NCBI GenBank assembly: GCA_023091735.1
Contig: JALKBU010000262.1
Coordinates: 1 to 53,732, forward strand
Direction: 5' to 3'
DNA: 53,732 nt
From: Trichomonas tenax
Taxonomy: Eukaryota > Parabasalia > Trichomonadida > Trichomonadidae
Shown: in pieces, positions 37,473 through 45,452 of the stretch
Layout of the letters: each line of letters opens with the position of its first letter
Position numbering within the stretch: the stretch's first letter is position 1
The notes under the pieces: generated by a model
What the model saw: the letters and a program-made list of their open reading frames with translations, nothing else
What the model was told of the DNA's origin: nothing
Database searches by the model: none
Made by a program: the position numbers and the translations under genes

Positions 37473-38939
37473 TTGAAATCTCCATTAATCGATCCAAACG
37501 CATTACACCACCCAAACACTCAGTCGATGCTTCCCAGGAGCTTATCTAAAGAGCAATTGCGCTATGAGATTCACTCTCCATTCATCACATTGCTCAAAAT
37601 GAGTGTTGGACCGCTAATTTACATGGTAGGCATCGCCATTCATGATGCCATTGACGTTCTATTGATATCTAAAGCGTTCTCAGAGCGCGAAATGACGATT
37701 GTTAGCTTTGCTTCAACCATAAGATATTTATGCATGTCCGTTGCAATATATTTCAGCCAAGCATGCATTGCAAAAACGAGTTCACTCATCGGCGCCGACA
37801 GATTTTCCTACGCAGCACAGGTCATTGCTGATCTTTATAGACTTTCATTTTTCTCGATGTTGGTAATTCCGATTATTTTCTACTTCGTGTCGAACCCGCT
37901 GTTGAAGATAATGGGTTGCTCTGTAGATATGGCGAAAGAAGCCTGCGTTTATCTTTTGCCGATTTTGTGCTTCATGCCTTTGATTTCGACTTTCCAATTA
38001 TCGTGTGGAACACTGCAATCTGACGGTAGATCTATACTCAGCGGCTTAATGCAACTTACAGCTTTCGTGTTGAACTGTGGCATAATTGGACCAACACTGT
38101 TATTCGGACTGAAAATACCATTCAAATACGCTGGATTATCATTTGCTATATCTCAGGCACTCCCCGGACTCATTCTTTCGATTCTAATCTTTAGTGGAAA
38201 ATTAAGTGATTATTTATCATGGAAATATCTGTGCAAACCACCGATAAAAGAGACTTGGGAGAGTCTAAAAATAGCATCACCATACATTTTGAATGTCATT
38301 GCCGGCGTTTTTCCTCCATTATTGTTGATGAACTTAATGCTTTCTGCAGCAGCATCACAAGGTGTGTTCACTTACTGCTGTGCAGTCTTCGCTATATTTT
38401 TGAAATTACAGCCACTCGTGAACTGCTTTTCTATCGCTTTTGGCCAAGGAATGCTTGGAAGCGGCAGTTATGCACATGGATCAGGCAACAACGAGAGACT
38501 CAAGAAGACATTCTATGGCACTTTCATTCTCACATTGGCAACGCAGGTTATGTTGATGCCTGTTATTTTGTTATTCCCGAGTTATGTTGCTGGAATTTGG
38601 CTTAGTGAAAAGCACTCCATCGAATTAAGCGTTATTATGCTTCCAATTCCTTTCTACTCGAACTGGATCACAGCTATTAACGAAACTGTTACTGCTTTGC
38701 TCATGTGCATGAGCTATGCATCAACTGCAATGGCACCGAGTCTCGTTAGAGGTGCCTTTTATATTATTTATTCACTCGTTTTTTATTATACAAAGAAAAA
38801 TGATTGCATGAGAATGATGTATGTTTATGTTCTCAATGATGTTACAATTTTGCTTTTGGATCTTCTCATTGTTATTCGCCCACTCAAAAAGCTCATGAAT
38901 CCAAAGGTTACAACAGATTTAGTAATGAGTATTGGTTAA
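37473..38939 (+). CDS. MATE-family transporter, second copy, with TTG at the expected start
   Basis: 488 aa if read from TTG at 37473; 470 aa from the first ATG at 37527 (MLPRSLSKEQ). The protein aligns end to end with the MATE protein at 16325-17812, sharing VGPLIYMVGIAIHDAID, YFSQACIAKTSSLIGA and MLPIPFYSNWITAINE, so all about 12 helices are intact. Sequence upstream of 37527 still encodes a relative of the paralogue's N-terminus (KSPLID against NSPLIN), but the codon that should be its ATG is TTG, and an in-frame TAA at 37458 excludes an earlier start. Translation therefore begins either at the TTG or, more likely, 18 codons later, which only removes a short cytosolic tail. A drug/organic-ion exporter of the same type. 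Confidence 0.9.
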   Translation: MKSPLIDPNALHHPNTQSMLPRSLSKEQLRYEIHSPFITLLKMSVGPLIYMVGIAIHDAIDVLLISKAFSEREMTIVSFASTIRYLCMSVAIYFSQACIAKTSSLIGADRFSYAAQVIADLYRLSFFSMLVIPIIFYFVSNPLLKIMGCSVDMAKEACVYLLPILCFMPLISTFQLSCGTLQSDGRSILSGLMQLTAFVLNCGIIGPTLLFGLKIPFKYAGLSFAISQALPGLILSILIFSGKLSDYLSWKYLCKPPIKETWESLKIASPYILNVIAGVFPPLLLMNLMLSAAASQGVFTYCCAVFAIFLKLQPLVNCFSIAFGQGMLGSGSYAHGSGNNERLKKTFYGTFILTLATQVMLMPVILLFPSYVAGIWLSEKHSIELSVIMLPIPFYSNWITAINETVTALLMCMSYASTAMAPSLVRGAFYIIYSLVFYYTKKNDCMRMMYVYVLNDVTILLLDLLIVIRPLKKLMNPKVTTDLVMSIG

Positions 38940-39021
38940 CCAATATTTTGCGTGATCTGCATTTTTTTGTTAGTTAAACATATTAGTTTTTTTTATTATA
39001 CATACAAACAAACAATATAAT

Positions 39022-40263
39022 CTACGCAGTTTCAGGTATAGCAAGTCTTTCATATATCTTTTCATTCCGCTTTTTTGATGCTTTGTCGAATAACTTATAA
39101 GTAACAAAAACAAGTGCACCGATAATGGCCAAGACGAAGTATATCTTGTATGACCTGTTTTCTTTGATTACTTTCTCGATAATTTTAAGATCACAATGCT
39201 TATTGAATCTATGGTTAATATCTATTGCAGAAGTGCCTTGGGTAATGTCATCTTCGACAATGTTTGCTTTTTTACTTATAATCTCATATTTTGATTCAAA
39301 TATACAATGAATCAGTGATAAGTTGCCTTTCGCACATATGATAACGATTTTCTTTCCAACACCAGAGATATGGAAGAACGAATGAGTGAATTTTGGAGCT
39401 GAATAAAACCCAATTGCAGAAAAGGTTCCGTAGCAGCCAATTATGTTCCATTTACCTGCATTAGTGAGTTCGCTGCTGCCCTCAACAAGAATTTCGAACA
39501 TTGGCGCAACTTGAGTGATTGAATTGTTCATCGCTTGAAAATAATAAATTGTACATATCTTATCACCATGCATGTGGAACATTGGTGTCTTGCAGCCAAA
39601 TCCTTGCGACTGATTGATTGATTCTATCATAGAATCTCCGATCATTGAGAAAGTTGTTGATTGTGTATCAAAATAACGAGGCGGACATTGGTGGAGGGAT
39701 GTTCTGTTTAGAATGCAAAACATTTTATCTGGATGAAAGAAAAAACCTTGGCCCGATAGTTTCGTTGAACATGATGTAAAACAACAATCAGAAACCGAAG
39801 GTTCTGACTCTCCTGCAATGAGTAAAACAGCTCCGCCATTCGATTTCTTGTTTGTTGAATGACATTCGTAAAATGTTGATTTTTGTATGAGAATTTTACT
39901 GTTTACGGTGTCAAAATATAGGGCACCACCTCCATCTTGGTTTGAAGTTTTGCATTTTATAAAGTAACAGTTTATATATGCTTGCTTTGATTGTAAAATC
40001 GATCTGAAATGCTTATTGTGTATGGTAATAGGTATTTTAGATGACGTAATTTGTACTGCAGTATCTAAGAAATTAGAAAAATACGAGTTTTGCATAATTG
40101 TATCTGTTATTGGTGAAGATGTTGAAATGAAATTTGTGAAGGATTTGGATATAGAACATTTAAACACCATAAAACTCTGTGGTGACAAATGTTGTGCCAA
40201 AGTTACCATAGGGCTACGATTCATATTCTGTTGTATTCGCAAAGAAATCAAAGATATATTCAT
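39022..40263 (-). CDS. Pmp-like surface protein (beta-helix ectodomain, one membrane span)
   Basis: 413 aa. The extracellular part has the short GGA-type and FxxC/S repeats of the polymorphic-membrane-protein-like family expanded in trichomonads: NQDGGGALYFDT, SNGGAVLLIAG, and CCFTSCSTK. These form a right-handed parallel beta-helix. A C-terminal helix (about 373-391, IYFVLAIIGALVFVTYKLF) and a 22-residue basic tail follow. Unusually no strong N-terminal signal peptide is visible from the annotated ATG (MNISLISLRIQQNM), so the start may lie elsewhere or secretion may use an internal signal. A role in host or surface contact is inferred from the family. TTTACATGTCA (minus strand) lies about 52 bp upstream. 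Confidence 0.8.
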   Translation of the reverse strand: MNISLISLRIQQNMNRSPMVTLAQHLSPQSFMVFKCSISKSFTNFISTSSPITDTIMQNSYFSNFLDTAVQITSSKIPITIHNKHFRSILQSKQAYINCYFIKCKTSNQDGGGALYFDTVNSKILIQKSTFYECHSTNKKSNGGAVLLIAGESEPSVSDCCFTSCSTKLSGQGFFFHPDKMFCILNRTSLHQCPPRYFDTQSTTFSMIGDSMIESINQSQGFGCKTPMFHMHGDKICTIYYFQAMNNSITQVAPMFEILVEGSSELTNAGKWNIIGCYGTFSAIGFYSAPKFTHSFFHISGVGKKIVIICAKGNLSLIHCIFESKYEIISKKANIVEDDITQGTSAIDINHRFNKHCDLKIIEKVIKENRSYKIYFVLAIIGALVFVTYKLFDKASKKRNEKIYERLAIPETA

Positions 40264-40314
40264 TAATGATAAATTATCACATAGAGAAAGTTGTCACGAA
40301 AAAGCAATATTATC

Positions 40315-40381
40315 TGACATGTAAAGTTGTCAGAATCTCTAGTTTTATGTGTCAAAATATTAATATTTTTTGACATGTAAA
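40315..40381 (-). promoter_or_regulatory. Two TGACATGTAAA motifs upstream of the Pmp-like gene
   Basis: TGACATGTAAA occurs at 40315-40325 and 40371-40381 (TTTACATGTCA when read along the gene). The ATG of the minus-strand gene is at 40263, with TCATTA touching the ATG and CGTGACAACTTTC in between. Confidence 0.5.
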
Positions 40382-40430
40382 GCCCTATAATCATTCAAAT
40401 TATGTATTAGTTTTTATTTCAAAATCGCGT

Positions 40431-40508
40431 CTGACGGGAAGAACTGTGGACTACATTGACACAGGTACCACGCATGCTAGTAGCTAAACTCACAGATCTT
40501 CCTTTCAT
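40431..40508. repeat. Diverged hairpin related to the next one
   Basis: GACGGGAAGAACTGTGGACT at 40433-40452 pairs imperfectly with sequence ending CACAGATCTTCCTTTC near 40506. The left arm also matches the right arm of the larger hairpin (40668-40695) in direct orientation, so the two hairpins probably share ancestry. Confidence 0.5.
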
Positions 40509-40551
40509 ACGCCATCATTAAGAAATCAAAGATTTCCACTTCAGAATGCCT

Positions 40552-40750
40552 CTGAAGAGCAAAATTAAATGCTTGATTGGGACTGGTAGCCAAGGTGCTA
40601 GCAATCCAGCCCACAGTTCTTCCTTTCAGAAGCATTCTGTAAAGTAAATCGCGGATTATTTCGAAGATCGAGTCTGAAAAGAAGAACTGTGGACTGGATT
40701 GCTAGCATTTTGGCTACCAGTCCCAATGAAGCACTTAATTTTTCTTTTCA
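40552..40750. repeat. Hairpin with 78-bp arms
   Basis: Arms 40552-40629 and 40673-40750 are reverse complements at about 69 of 78 bases around a 43-nt loop. The arms contain ATTGGGACTGGTAGCCAA and its complement near the middle. No coding potential. It lies between the Pmp-like gene promoter and a region of decayed genes. Candidates are a long-hairpin RNA locus or a foldback element; there is no direct evidence of expression. Confidence 0.8.
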
Positions 40751-41139
40751 AAGTAAATTTTAACAAATATAGGATATCATTCTTCCAATAATCATTTATA
40801 ATCACATGCCACATAAATATTTATTTGTCAAATCTACATGTTTACATGTCAGATACTATCACTTTTTCGTGACAACTTTCGGTACGCAACAGAAAGGTTT
40901 AATTTTTAATATTTTTTTTATTTTCATGAAAATTAAGAGTTTTAATATTGACAATTTCAGAATATTAGTTTTTTCTCCATATTTTATCAGATGACCAAAG
41001 ATTCCTTGAATTTGTTAAATTGATAAATTCTGCGAAGAACATAATTTCTTCCTCATGGGACACTCAGCAATAGGAAGACCGCCTTCTATAGGTTCTAAAA
41101 GACATCCGATTGATTGAATATACTGTTGTTGTATATATA

Positions 41140-41700
41140 GCAAACATTTAATTCAAAAAAGTCCATAATATGTTGCAATTCTGATATCCATGAATCCTGT
41201 CAACATCAGACATAATGCGGAAATGAACTTGATACTCACGGCTGATCAAATGAAATAGCTCGAAGATCTTTATGCAGACTTCAAATTCGAGATTACAAAG
41301 AAACATATTATTGATCCATGAGTTTCTTGAGATCGTCATCATATTTGTAAAACCCTAAGGTTTCATCTCGAATGAGATTTTCTTCGGTTCTTCAACTTTG
41401 CAATCTTTTCTTGTTCATAGAGATGTCGCTCAGCAATCTTCTTGATCTCTTCATATTAGAAAAACAGCTTTTTCTCGAAATTTACTCGATTAATCACCAA
41501 TTTTTATTTGATAAAACAATTGCATATATACCACCCAGTCAATTTAGAATTTTTCATTACAAATCTAATATATTTAAAGGCAAGATATTCCAGATGATGC
41601 AAATGACAAAATCAAGAAGGAAACAATTCAGTGATGATTCAACTCTGAAATGTGAAGAGCAGCTCCATGTTATTAGATGATGGTGAATATGAAGTTTTGC
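41140..41700 (-). pseudogene. Decayed protein-coding relic, family unknown
   Basis: On the minus strand, protein-like pieces appear in more than one frame: a charged helical end (YEEIKKIAERHLYEQEKIAK, about 41390-41480) followed by a stop, KYDDDLKKLMDQ near 41320-41360, and a 64-codon open frame at 41148-41342. No single frame stays open. Composition resembles remains of a coiled-coil or ankyrin-type gene. Identification is weak. Confidence 0.3.
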
Positions 41701-41749
41701 ATAGTTGATTTTGTTATTGGTGAAAATTGATCATCTTTATGATATGAGA

Positions 41750-42067
41750 AAAATCATTCACATATTATCATCATTGTGATATTGTATCAATCCTTCACAT
41801 TTCATCATCATTGTGATATAAATATCCATTACCAATTGCAATCGAAATGAAATCTCTCGAAATCGTTCAATATTTAGTCGATCATGGAGCTGATGTCAAC
41901 ATGAAACTAATGAATTATTAATATTTTATCATTATGATATTACATCAATCATTCACATTTTATCATCATTGTGATATAAATATCCATTACCGATTGCAAT
42001 CGAAATGAATTTTTTCCAAAGCGTTCAACTCTTAAAATCAAAGGGTGCTTTTGAATTTCTGATGTAG
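41750..42067 (+). pseudogene. Duplicated ankyrin-repeat gene fragments
   Basis: Codons 41826-41918 read PLPIAIEMKSLEIVQYLVDH followed by GADVNMK, a textbook ankyrin repeat, and then stop. A diverged copy at 41984-42067 reads PLPIAIEMNFFQSVQLL and also stops. The two copies are 158 bp apart, each preceded by a CATTTTATCATCATTGTGATAT-like segment, which occurs a third time near 41760. These are remnants of a large ankyrin gene of the type at 45453, duplicated after decay. Confidence 0.75.
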
Positions 42068-42160
42068 CTATCATAAACTCTATGCATCTATTTTGTTTTC
42101 ATATGAGTTACGTCTCTGCAAGCTCATGCAGCGAGTTCGCCATTAAGCACGCCAACATTT

Positions 42161-42210
42161 TTAAAAGAGGAGAAGACAAACTATACCGAAATTTTTTGGT
42201 ATAGTTTGTA
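42161..42210. repeat. Left palindromic end
   Basis: Outer GAGGAGAAG (42168-42176) followed by a roughly 34-bp near-perfect palindrome at 42176-42209, with ACTATACC and GGTATAGT as its inner arms. It matches the right end at 45136-45186 in inverted orientation. Confidence 0.8.
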
Positions 42211-43962
42211 TTTTTGACATTTTCTCGGCCAATAATCAACATCTTGCCTTATAGTAATACAGGAAGATGCGCAATATGTTTTTCCATGATCTCTGAGAGT
42301 TTGAAGCGATTCTAAAATTTCATCCTGAATCTCGAGATATCATGAAACTAAAAATATTTATATTAGGAAATATAATTGTTAGGTTATGATAGTGTAGGTG
42401 ACAGCTCATAAAAGAGTGAAGTGTGTATTGTAATATTTCCTAATTTCTCTCTCAACAGATTTTAAATCTCGGTGTTAAAATGTGGTATTAACATTGACAC
42501 ATTGAATCTAGAATATGTGAAGTATATTTTATATAAATTCAAATCTATAACACTATATACGCCTTCAAGATAATGAAATTAAAATTGCCAATTACATAAA
42601 ATGTGTGTTATTAACTAATGAATGGTGGGTATAGAATATATTGATGGGTATAAAATGTATTATCTAGTTAATGATCATTGTTATCGCTGCATTGTCGAGA
42701 TACACTCTAAAATAATATCTCAAAAGTGACTGAATACCGATGTGTTATTTGGAGTGCATCACATCAAAAAGATCATAAGCAGCATATCAGTTATTATACT
42801 CATATACTACAGTACTAATATATACTTTTGCATCGAGTTGTATATTGTTGTTGCCTTTGTATAAATATTTGTGCTAATGTACATTCTCCCGATGCTAGAA
42901 TTATTGTGATTGATTAATCCATGAAATTGTGTGTATTTAAGAAGTCTCCATGCTATTCGAAGATACCTTATTACATGCACGCAGTTTTTGATGGTTTATT
43001 ATAATATTTTATGAAAAATATGTAATATCTTATATTCAGAAGAGTGATTGGGGATTACTTAACATGAAATACTAAATTCTAGTGTATGTAGAGCATTTAT
43101 TTATCATAAATAGCTAATTATAACATATAATTAGATTCATCAAAAAAATATCATATGCTATGTCAGATTAAAAGTAACACCATACTACTCATATGAGAGT
43201 GTGTCATTTGTGCGCTTTCACAAGCCTCAAATTCAAAAAAATAAAAAATTATTTTCTCAAGTCTCTTATTTCATAACATATGTACTTGGGTGCATGCTTT
43301 CGCATGCTGAATTGAGCATCCAACATGTATATGGATGTGAATGAGAAAATATTAAAAATATTCACTTAAATTTTGATGCTATTCAGTATATATTATTTTG
43401 TATACGTGTGCATCCTTCCTGAACAGAGAAACTTATCAGAAACAGTGTAAATAGCAAAAATGCTTATGATATATAATTTTAACAATGTAAAATGATTGCG
43501 TCAAAATGTCAAAAAAAATCAAAATTGTATTTTTAACACATGCACATATTATAATGCACATTTGCAGTCTAATCATAGAAAAATTAGTCTTTTTTATTAA
43601 GTAATTAATACTGATTATTTCAATATTGACGAAATAGACTAATAAGCATAAGTACAATTCATGCATACACACTGTACATTTCTCATCGCCTATCAAAAAT
43701 ATCAAAACTCTATTTAATATTATCAAACTATTGAAAAATAACTATAAACAACTATCTTCCATTTTCCGTTGTCCTCCTGTGCATGCAGAAGGATAATATA
43801 GATTGAAATATAGATGTTTCTGTTCAAATAAAGCAAAATCGCGTGATTCTGTAATTTTTGAGCTATCCTAAAGCTCACAGTAACTCTGTTGATCATGAAT
43901 TCGCGTGCAAATCAAAAAAATACTGTAAAGTAGCTTAGAAAGCAGATATTATAATCAAAAAG

Positions 43963-44066
43963 ATCAAATATCATTGAAAATGACGTGCTTCTTGCTCACA
44001 TCATACAGAACATCGCTACATTGAAGATAATGGGCAGGAAGCACGTCTTTCTCAATGATATTTGAT
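43963..44066. ncRNA. Candidate hairpin RNA 1 of array (104 nt)
   Basis: 43963-43996 pairs with 44033-44066 at 30 of 34 positions around a 36-nt loop; the stem contains GACGTGCTTC. It is the largest of six hairpins in a row and lies about 220 bp before the next one. Confidence 0.4.
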
Positions 44067-44190
44067 AATGAAATATAGCTGACGCTACATTTCATTATGT
44101 AGGGTATTTATCGAATGCGTGTGCTCTTTCGATGTAATTTTGGTGTTTATTGGTGCCAGAAGTCGCTAATTTATCCAAAAAATATAAATG

Positions 44191-44278
44191 CCATCAAAAA
44201 TGATCAATTTCTAGTAAAAAATCTCCAGAACAGCAATTGTCTGAAGAATTTGTGCCAGAAATTGATCATTTTTGATGG
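44191..44278. ncRNA. Candidate hairpin RNA 2 of array (88 nt)
   Basis: 44191-44212 and 44257-44278 are perfect reverse complements over 22 bases (the stem begins CCATCAAAAATGATC). The loop is 44 nt. Bases outside the stem do not pair. Confidence 0.45.
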
Positions 44279-44312
44279 TATCTATAAACTGAGAATTATA
44301 AATCGACAAAAA

Positions 44313-44385
44313 CTTTAGTTGTCTAATAACATGATAAGCTTGTGTGCATAATCTATCTGTTTGTCATGTTATCAGACAACTAAAG
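44313..44385. ncRNA. Candidate hairpin RNA 3 of array (73 nt)
   Basis: 44313-44334 pairs with 44364-44385 at 21 of 22 positions (stem begins CTTTAGTTGTCT). The loop is 29 nt. Confidence 0.45.
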
Positions 44386-44426
44386 CGAGTAATGTGGATC
44401 GATAAATGGAGTATATGGATTTATCG

Positions 44427-44497
44427 CATTTTTTACGACTCTCTGAAGTTTACGCGTAGCCTTGTGTCTTAGGAACTTCAGAGAGTCGTAGAAAATG
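44427..44497. ncRNA. Candidate hairpin RNA 4 of array (71 nt)
   Basis: 44427-44450 pairs with 44474-44497 at 23 of 24 positions, and the one difference is a G-U wobble if the plus strand is transcribed. The stem contains ACGACTCTCTGAAGTT. The loop is 23 nt. Confidence 0.45.
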
Positions 44498-44546
44498 TAG
44501 ATTTGTAAAAGAAAGTCGAACTAGCTAGATCTGAGCACATATCGAT

Positions 44547-44618
44547 GGCATCAACAGTCAACAAACCATGATGCGCGAAGAAAAGCTTCATATTTGTGGC
44601 TTGCTGACTGTTGATGCC
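44547..44618. ncRNA. Candidate hairpin RNA 5 of array (72 nt)
   Basis: 44547-44568 pairs with 44597-44618 at 20 of 22 positions (stem begins GGCATCAACAGTCA). The loop is 28 nt. Both differences would be G-U wobbles on the minus strand. Confidence 0.45.
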
Positions 44619-44675
44619 TTGAATGTGAGGGAATTGCAAGAAAATCGAAGAACTTGGGAATTCTTGAACGAATGG

Positions 44676-44744
44676 CCATTAGTTCTTCACTGCCTAGAGG
44701 TGTATCTCCACTGATAATCCTCGAAAGCAGTGAAAAACTAATGG
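44676..44744. ncRNA. Candidate hairpin RNA 6 of array (69 nt)
   Basis: 44676-44693 pairs with 44727-44744 at 17 of 18 positions (CCATTAGTTCTTCACTGC), with partial pairing continuing into the loop. It is the last hairpin of the array. Confidence 0.45.
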
Positions 44745-45135
44745 AGAAAACGCAAAGAATATTTTAACTTACAGTTTTTTCAATTTCGAATAAATCGTGA
44801 AATCGGGCCTAGCATTGTATTTTGATTCTGAATTTCAACTTTCATTTTTCATTTATAGATATTTCAAGACGATGCCTTGAAACATTTAGCTGACATTCAA
44901 TGGAAAATAGTAAAAAGTAAAAAATTGAGTGATTTACGCATTATTTAATCATTTAAAATCAATAATTTGAAAGTATTTTGGATGCCCGTTGGAATTTAAT
45001 AACTTAAATAAAACAGAAACAAATTGAAACTATAGTTTATAAAATTCACTCAAAACTCAATAGATTCATCAGAAGAAACTGTCTATGATAATGGCTGTTT
45101 AGAAATTCCTCTAAGCCTCTTCCTTCCCCAAAACT

Positions 45136-45186
45136 ACAAACTATACCAAAAATTTTCGGTATAGTTTGTCTTCTCCTCCATTTTTA
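45136..45186. repeat. Right palindromic end
   Basis: Palindrome ACAAACTATACC ... GGTATAGTTTGT at 45136-45169, then CTTCTCCTC at 45170-45178 on the outside. It is the reverse complement of the left end at 42161-42210. Confidence 0.8.
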
Positions 45187-45452
45187 AAATTTAATTTTTT
45201 TGTGATAAAACTTGCGAATTTTACGGAAGATATATTTGGAAAAGTGAACTATAATGAAATCCTAAAAGTTAAGGCAAAAATCTACAGAAGATGCTATATT
45301 TTGTCATTTGACAATTCAATTTTGTCACGTAAACAAAAAACTTTCTATCTGACAATGTAAATATTTGAAACAATATATCTTGCCATGTAAATTCAAGTCA
45401 AATATGTAAATTTGACAATGTAAAATTTCAATTACCAAGTTCAATTTTTTAT
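45187..45452 (+). promoter_or_regulatory. Upstream region of ankyrin gene with motif variants
   Basis: Variants of the 11-mer lie at about 45381 (TGCCATGTAA) and 45413-45425 (TGACAATGTAAAA), followed by GTTCAATTTTTT about 15 bp before the ATG. These fit the motif-plus-initiator layout seen elsewhere but are not exact copies. Confidence 0.4.

Larger units (their letters stand above)
42161..45186. mobile_element. 3-kb non-coding element with inverted palindromic ends
   Basis: Positions 42161-42210 and about 45136-45186 are reverse complements of one another with a few differences. Each end is also self-palindromic: ACAAACTATACC and GGTATAGTTTGT face each other across an AT core. Outside the palindromes both ends carry GAGGAGAAG pointing inward. 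No open frame longer than about 100 codons lies between, so the element, if mobile, is non-autonomous. It contains six separate hairpins between 43963 and 44744. No target-site duplication was recognised. Confidence 0.6.

Noticed and set aside
37310..37549. 79-codon frame overlapping the start of the second MATE gene
   Set aside because: Overlaps the initiator-like region and the MATE N-terminus in another frame; no domain support.
43963..44744. CRISPR array
   Set aside because: Spacing is fairly regular, but there is no repeated unit: each hairpin has its own sequence. The host is also clearly eukaryotic.
45166..45360. Open frame directly after the right palindromic end
   Set aside because: It has no ATG at its start, begins inside the palindrome and contains promoter-like variants of the 11-mer.
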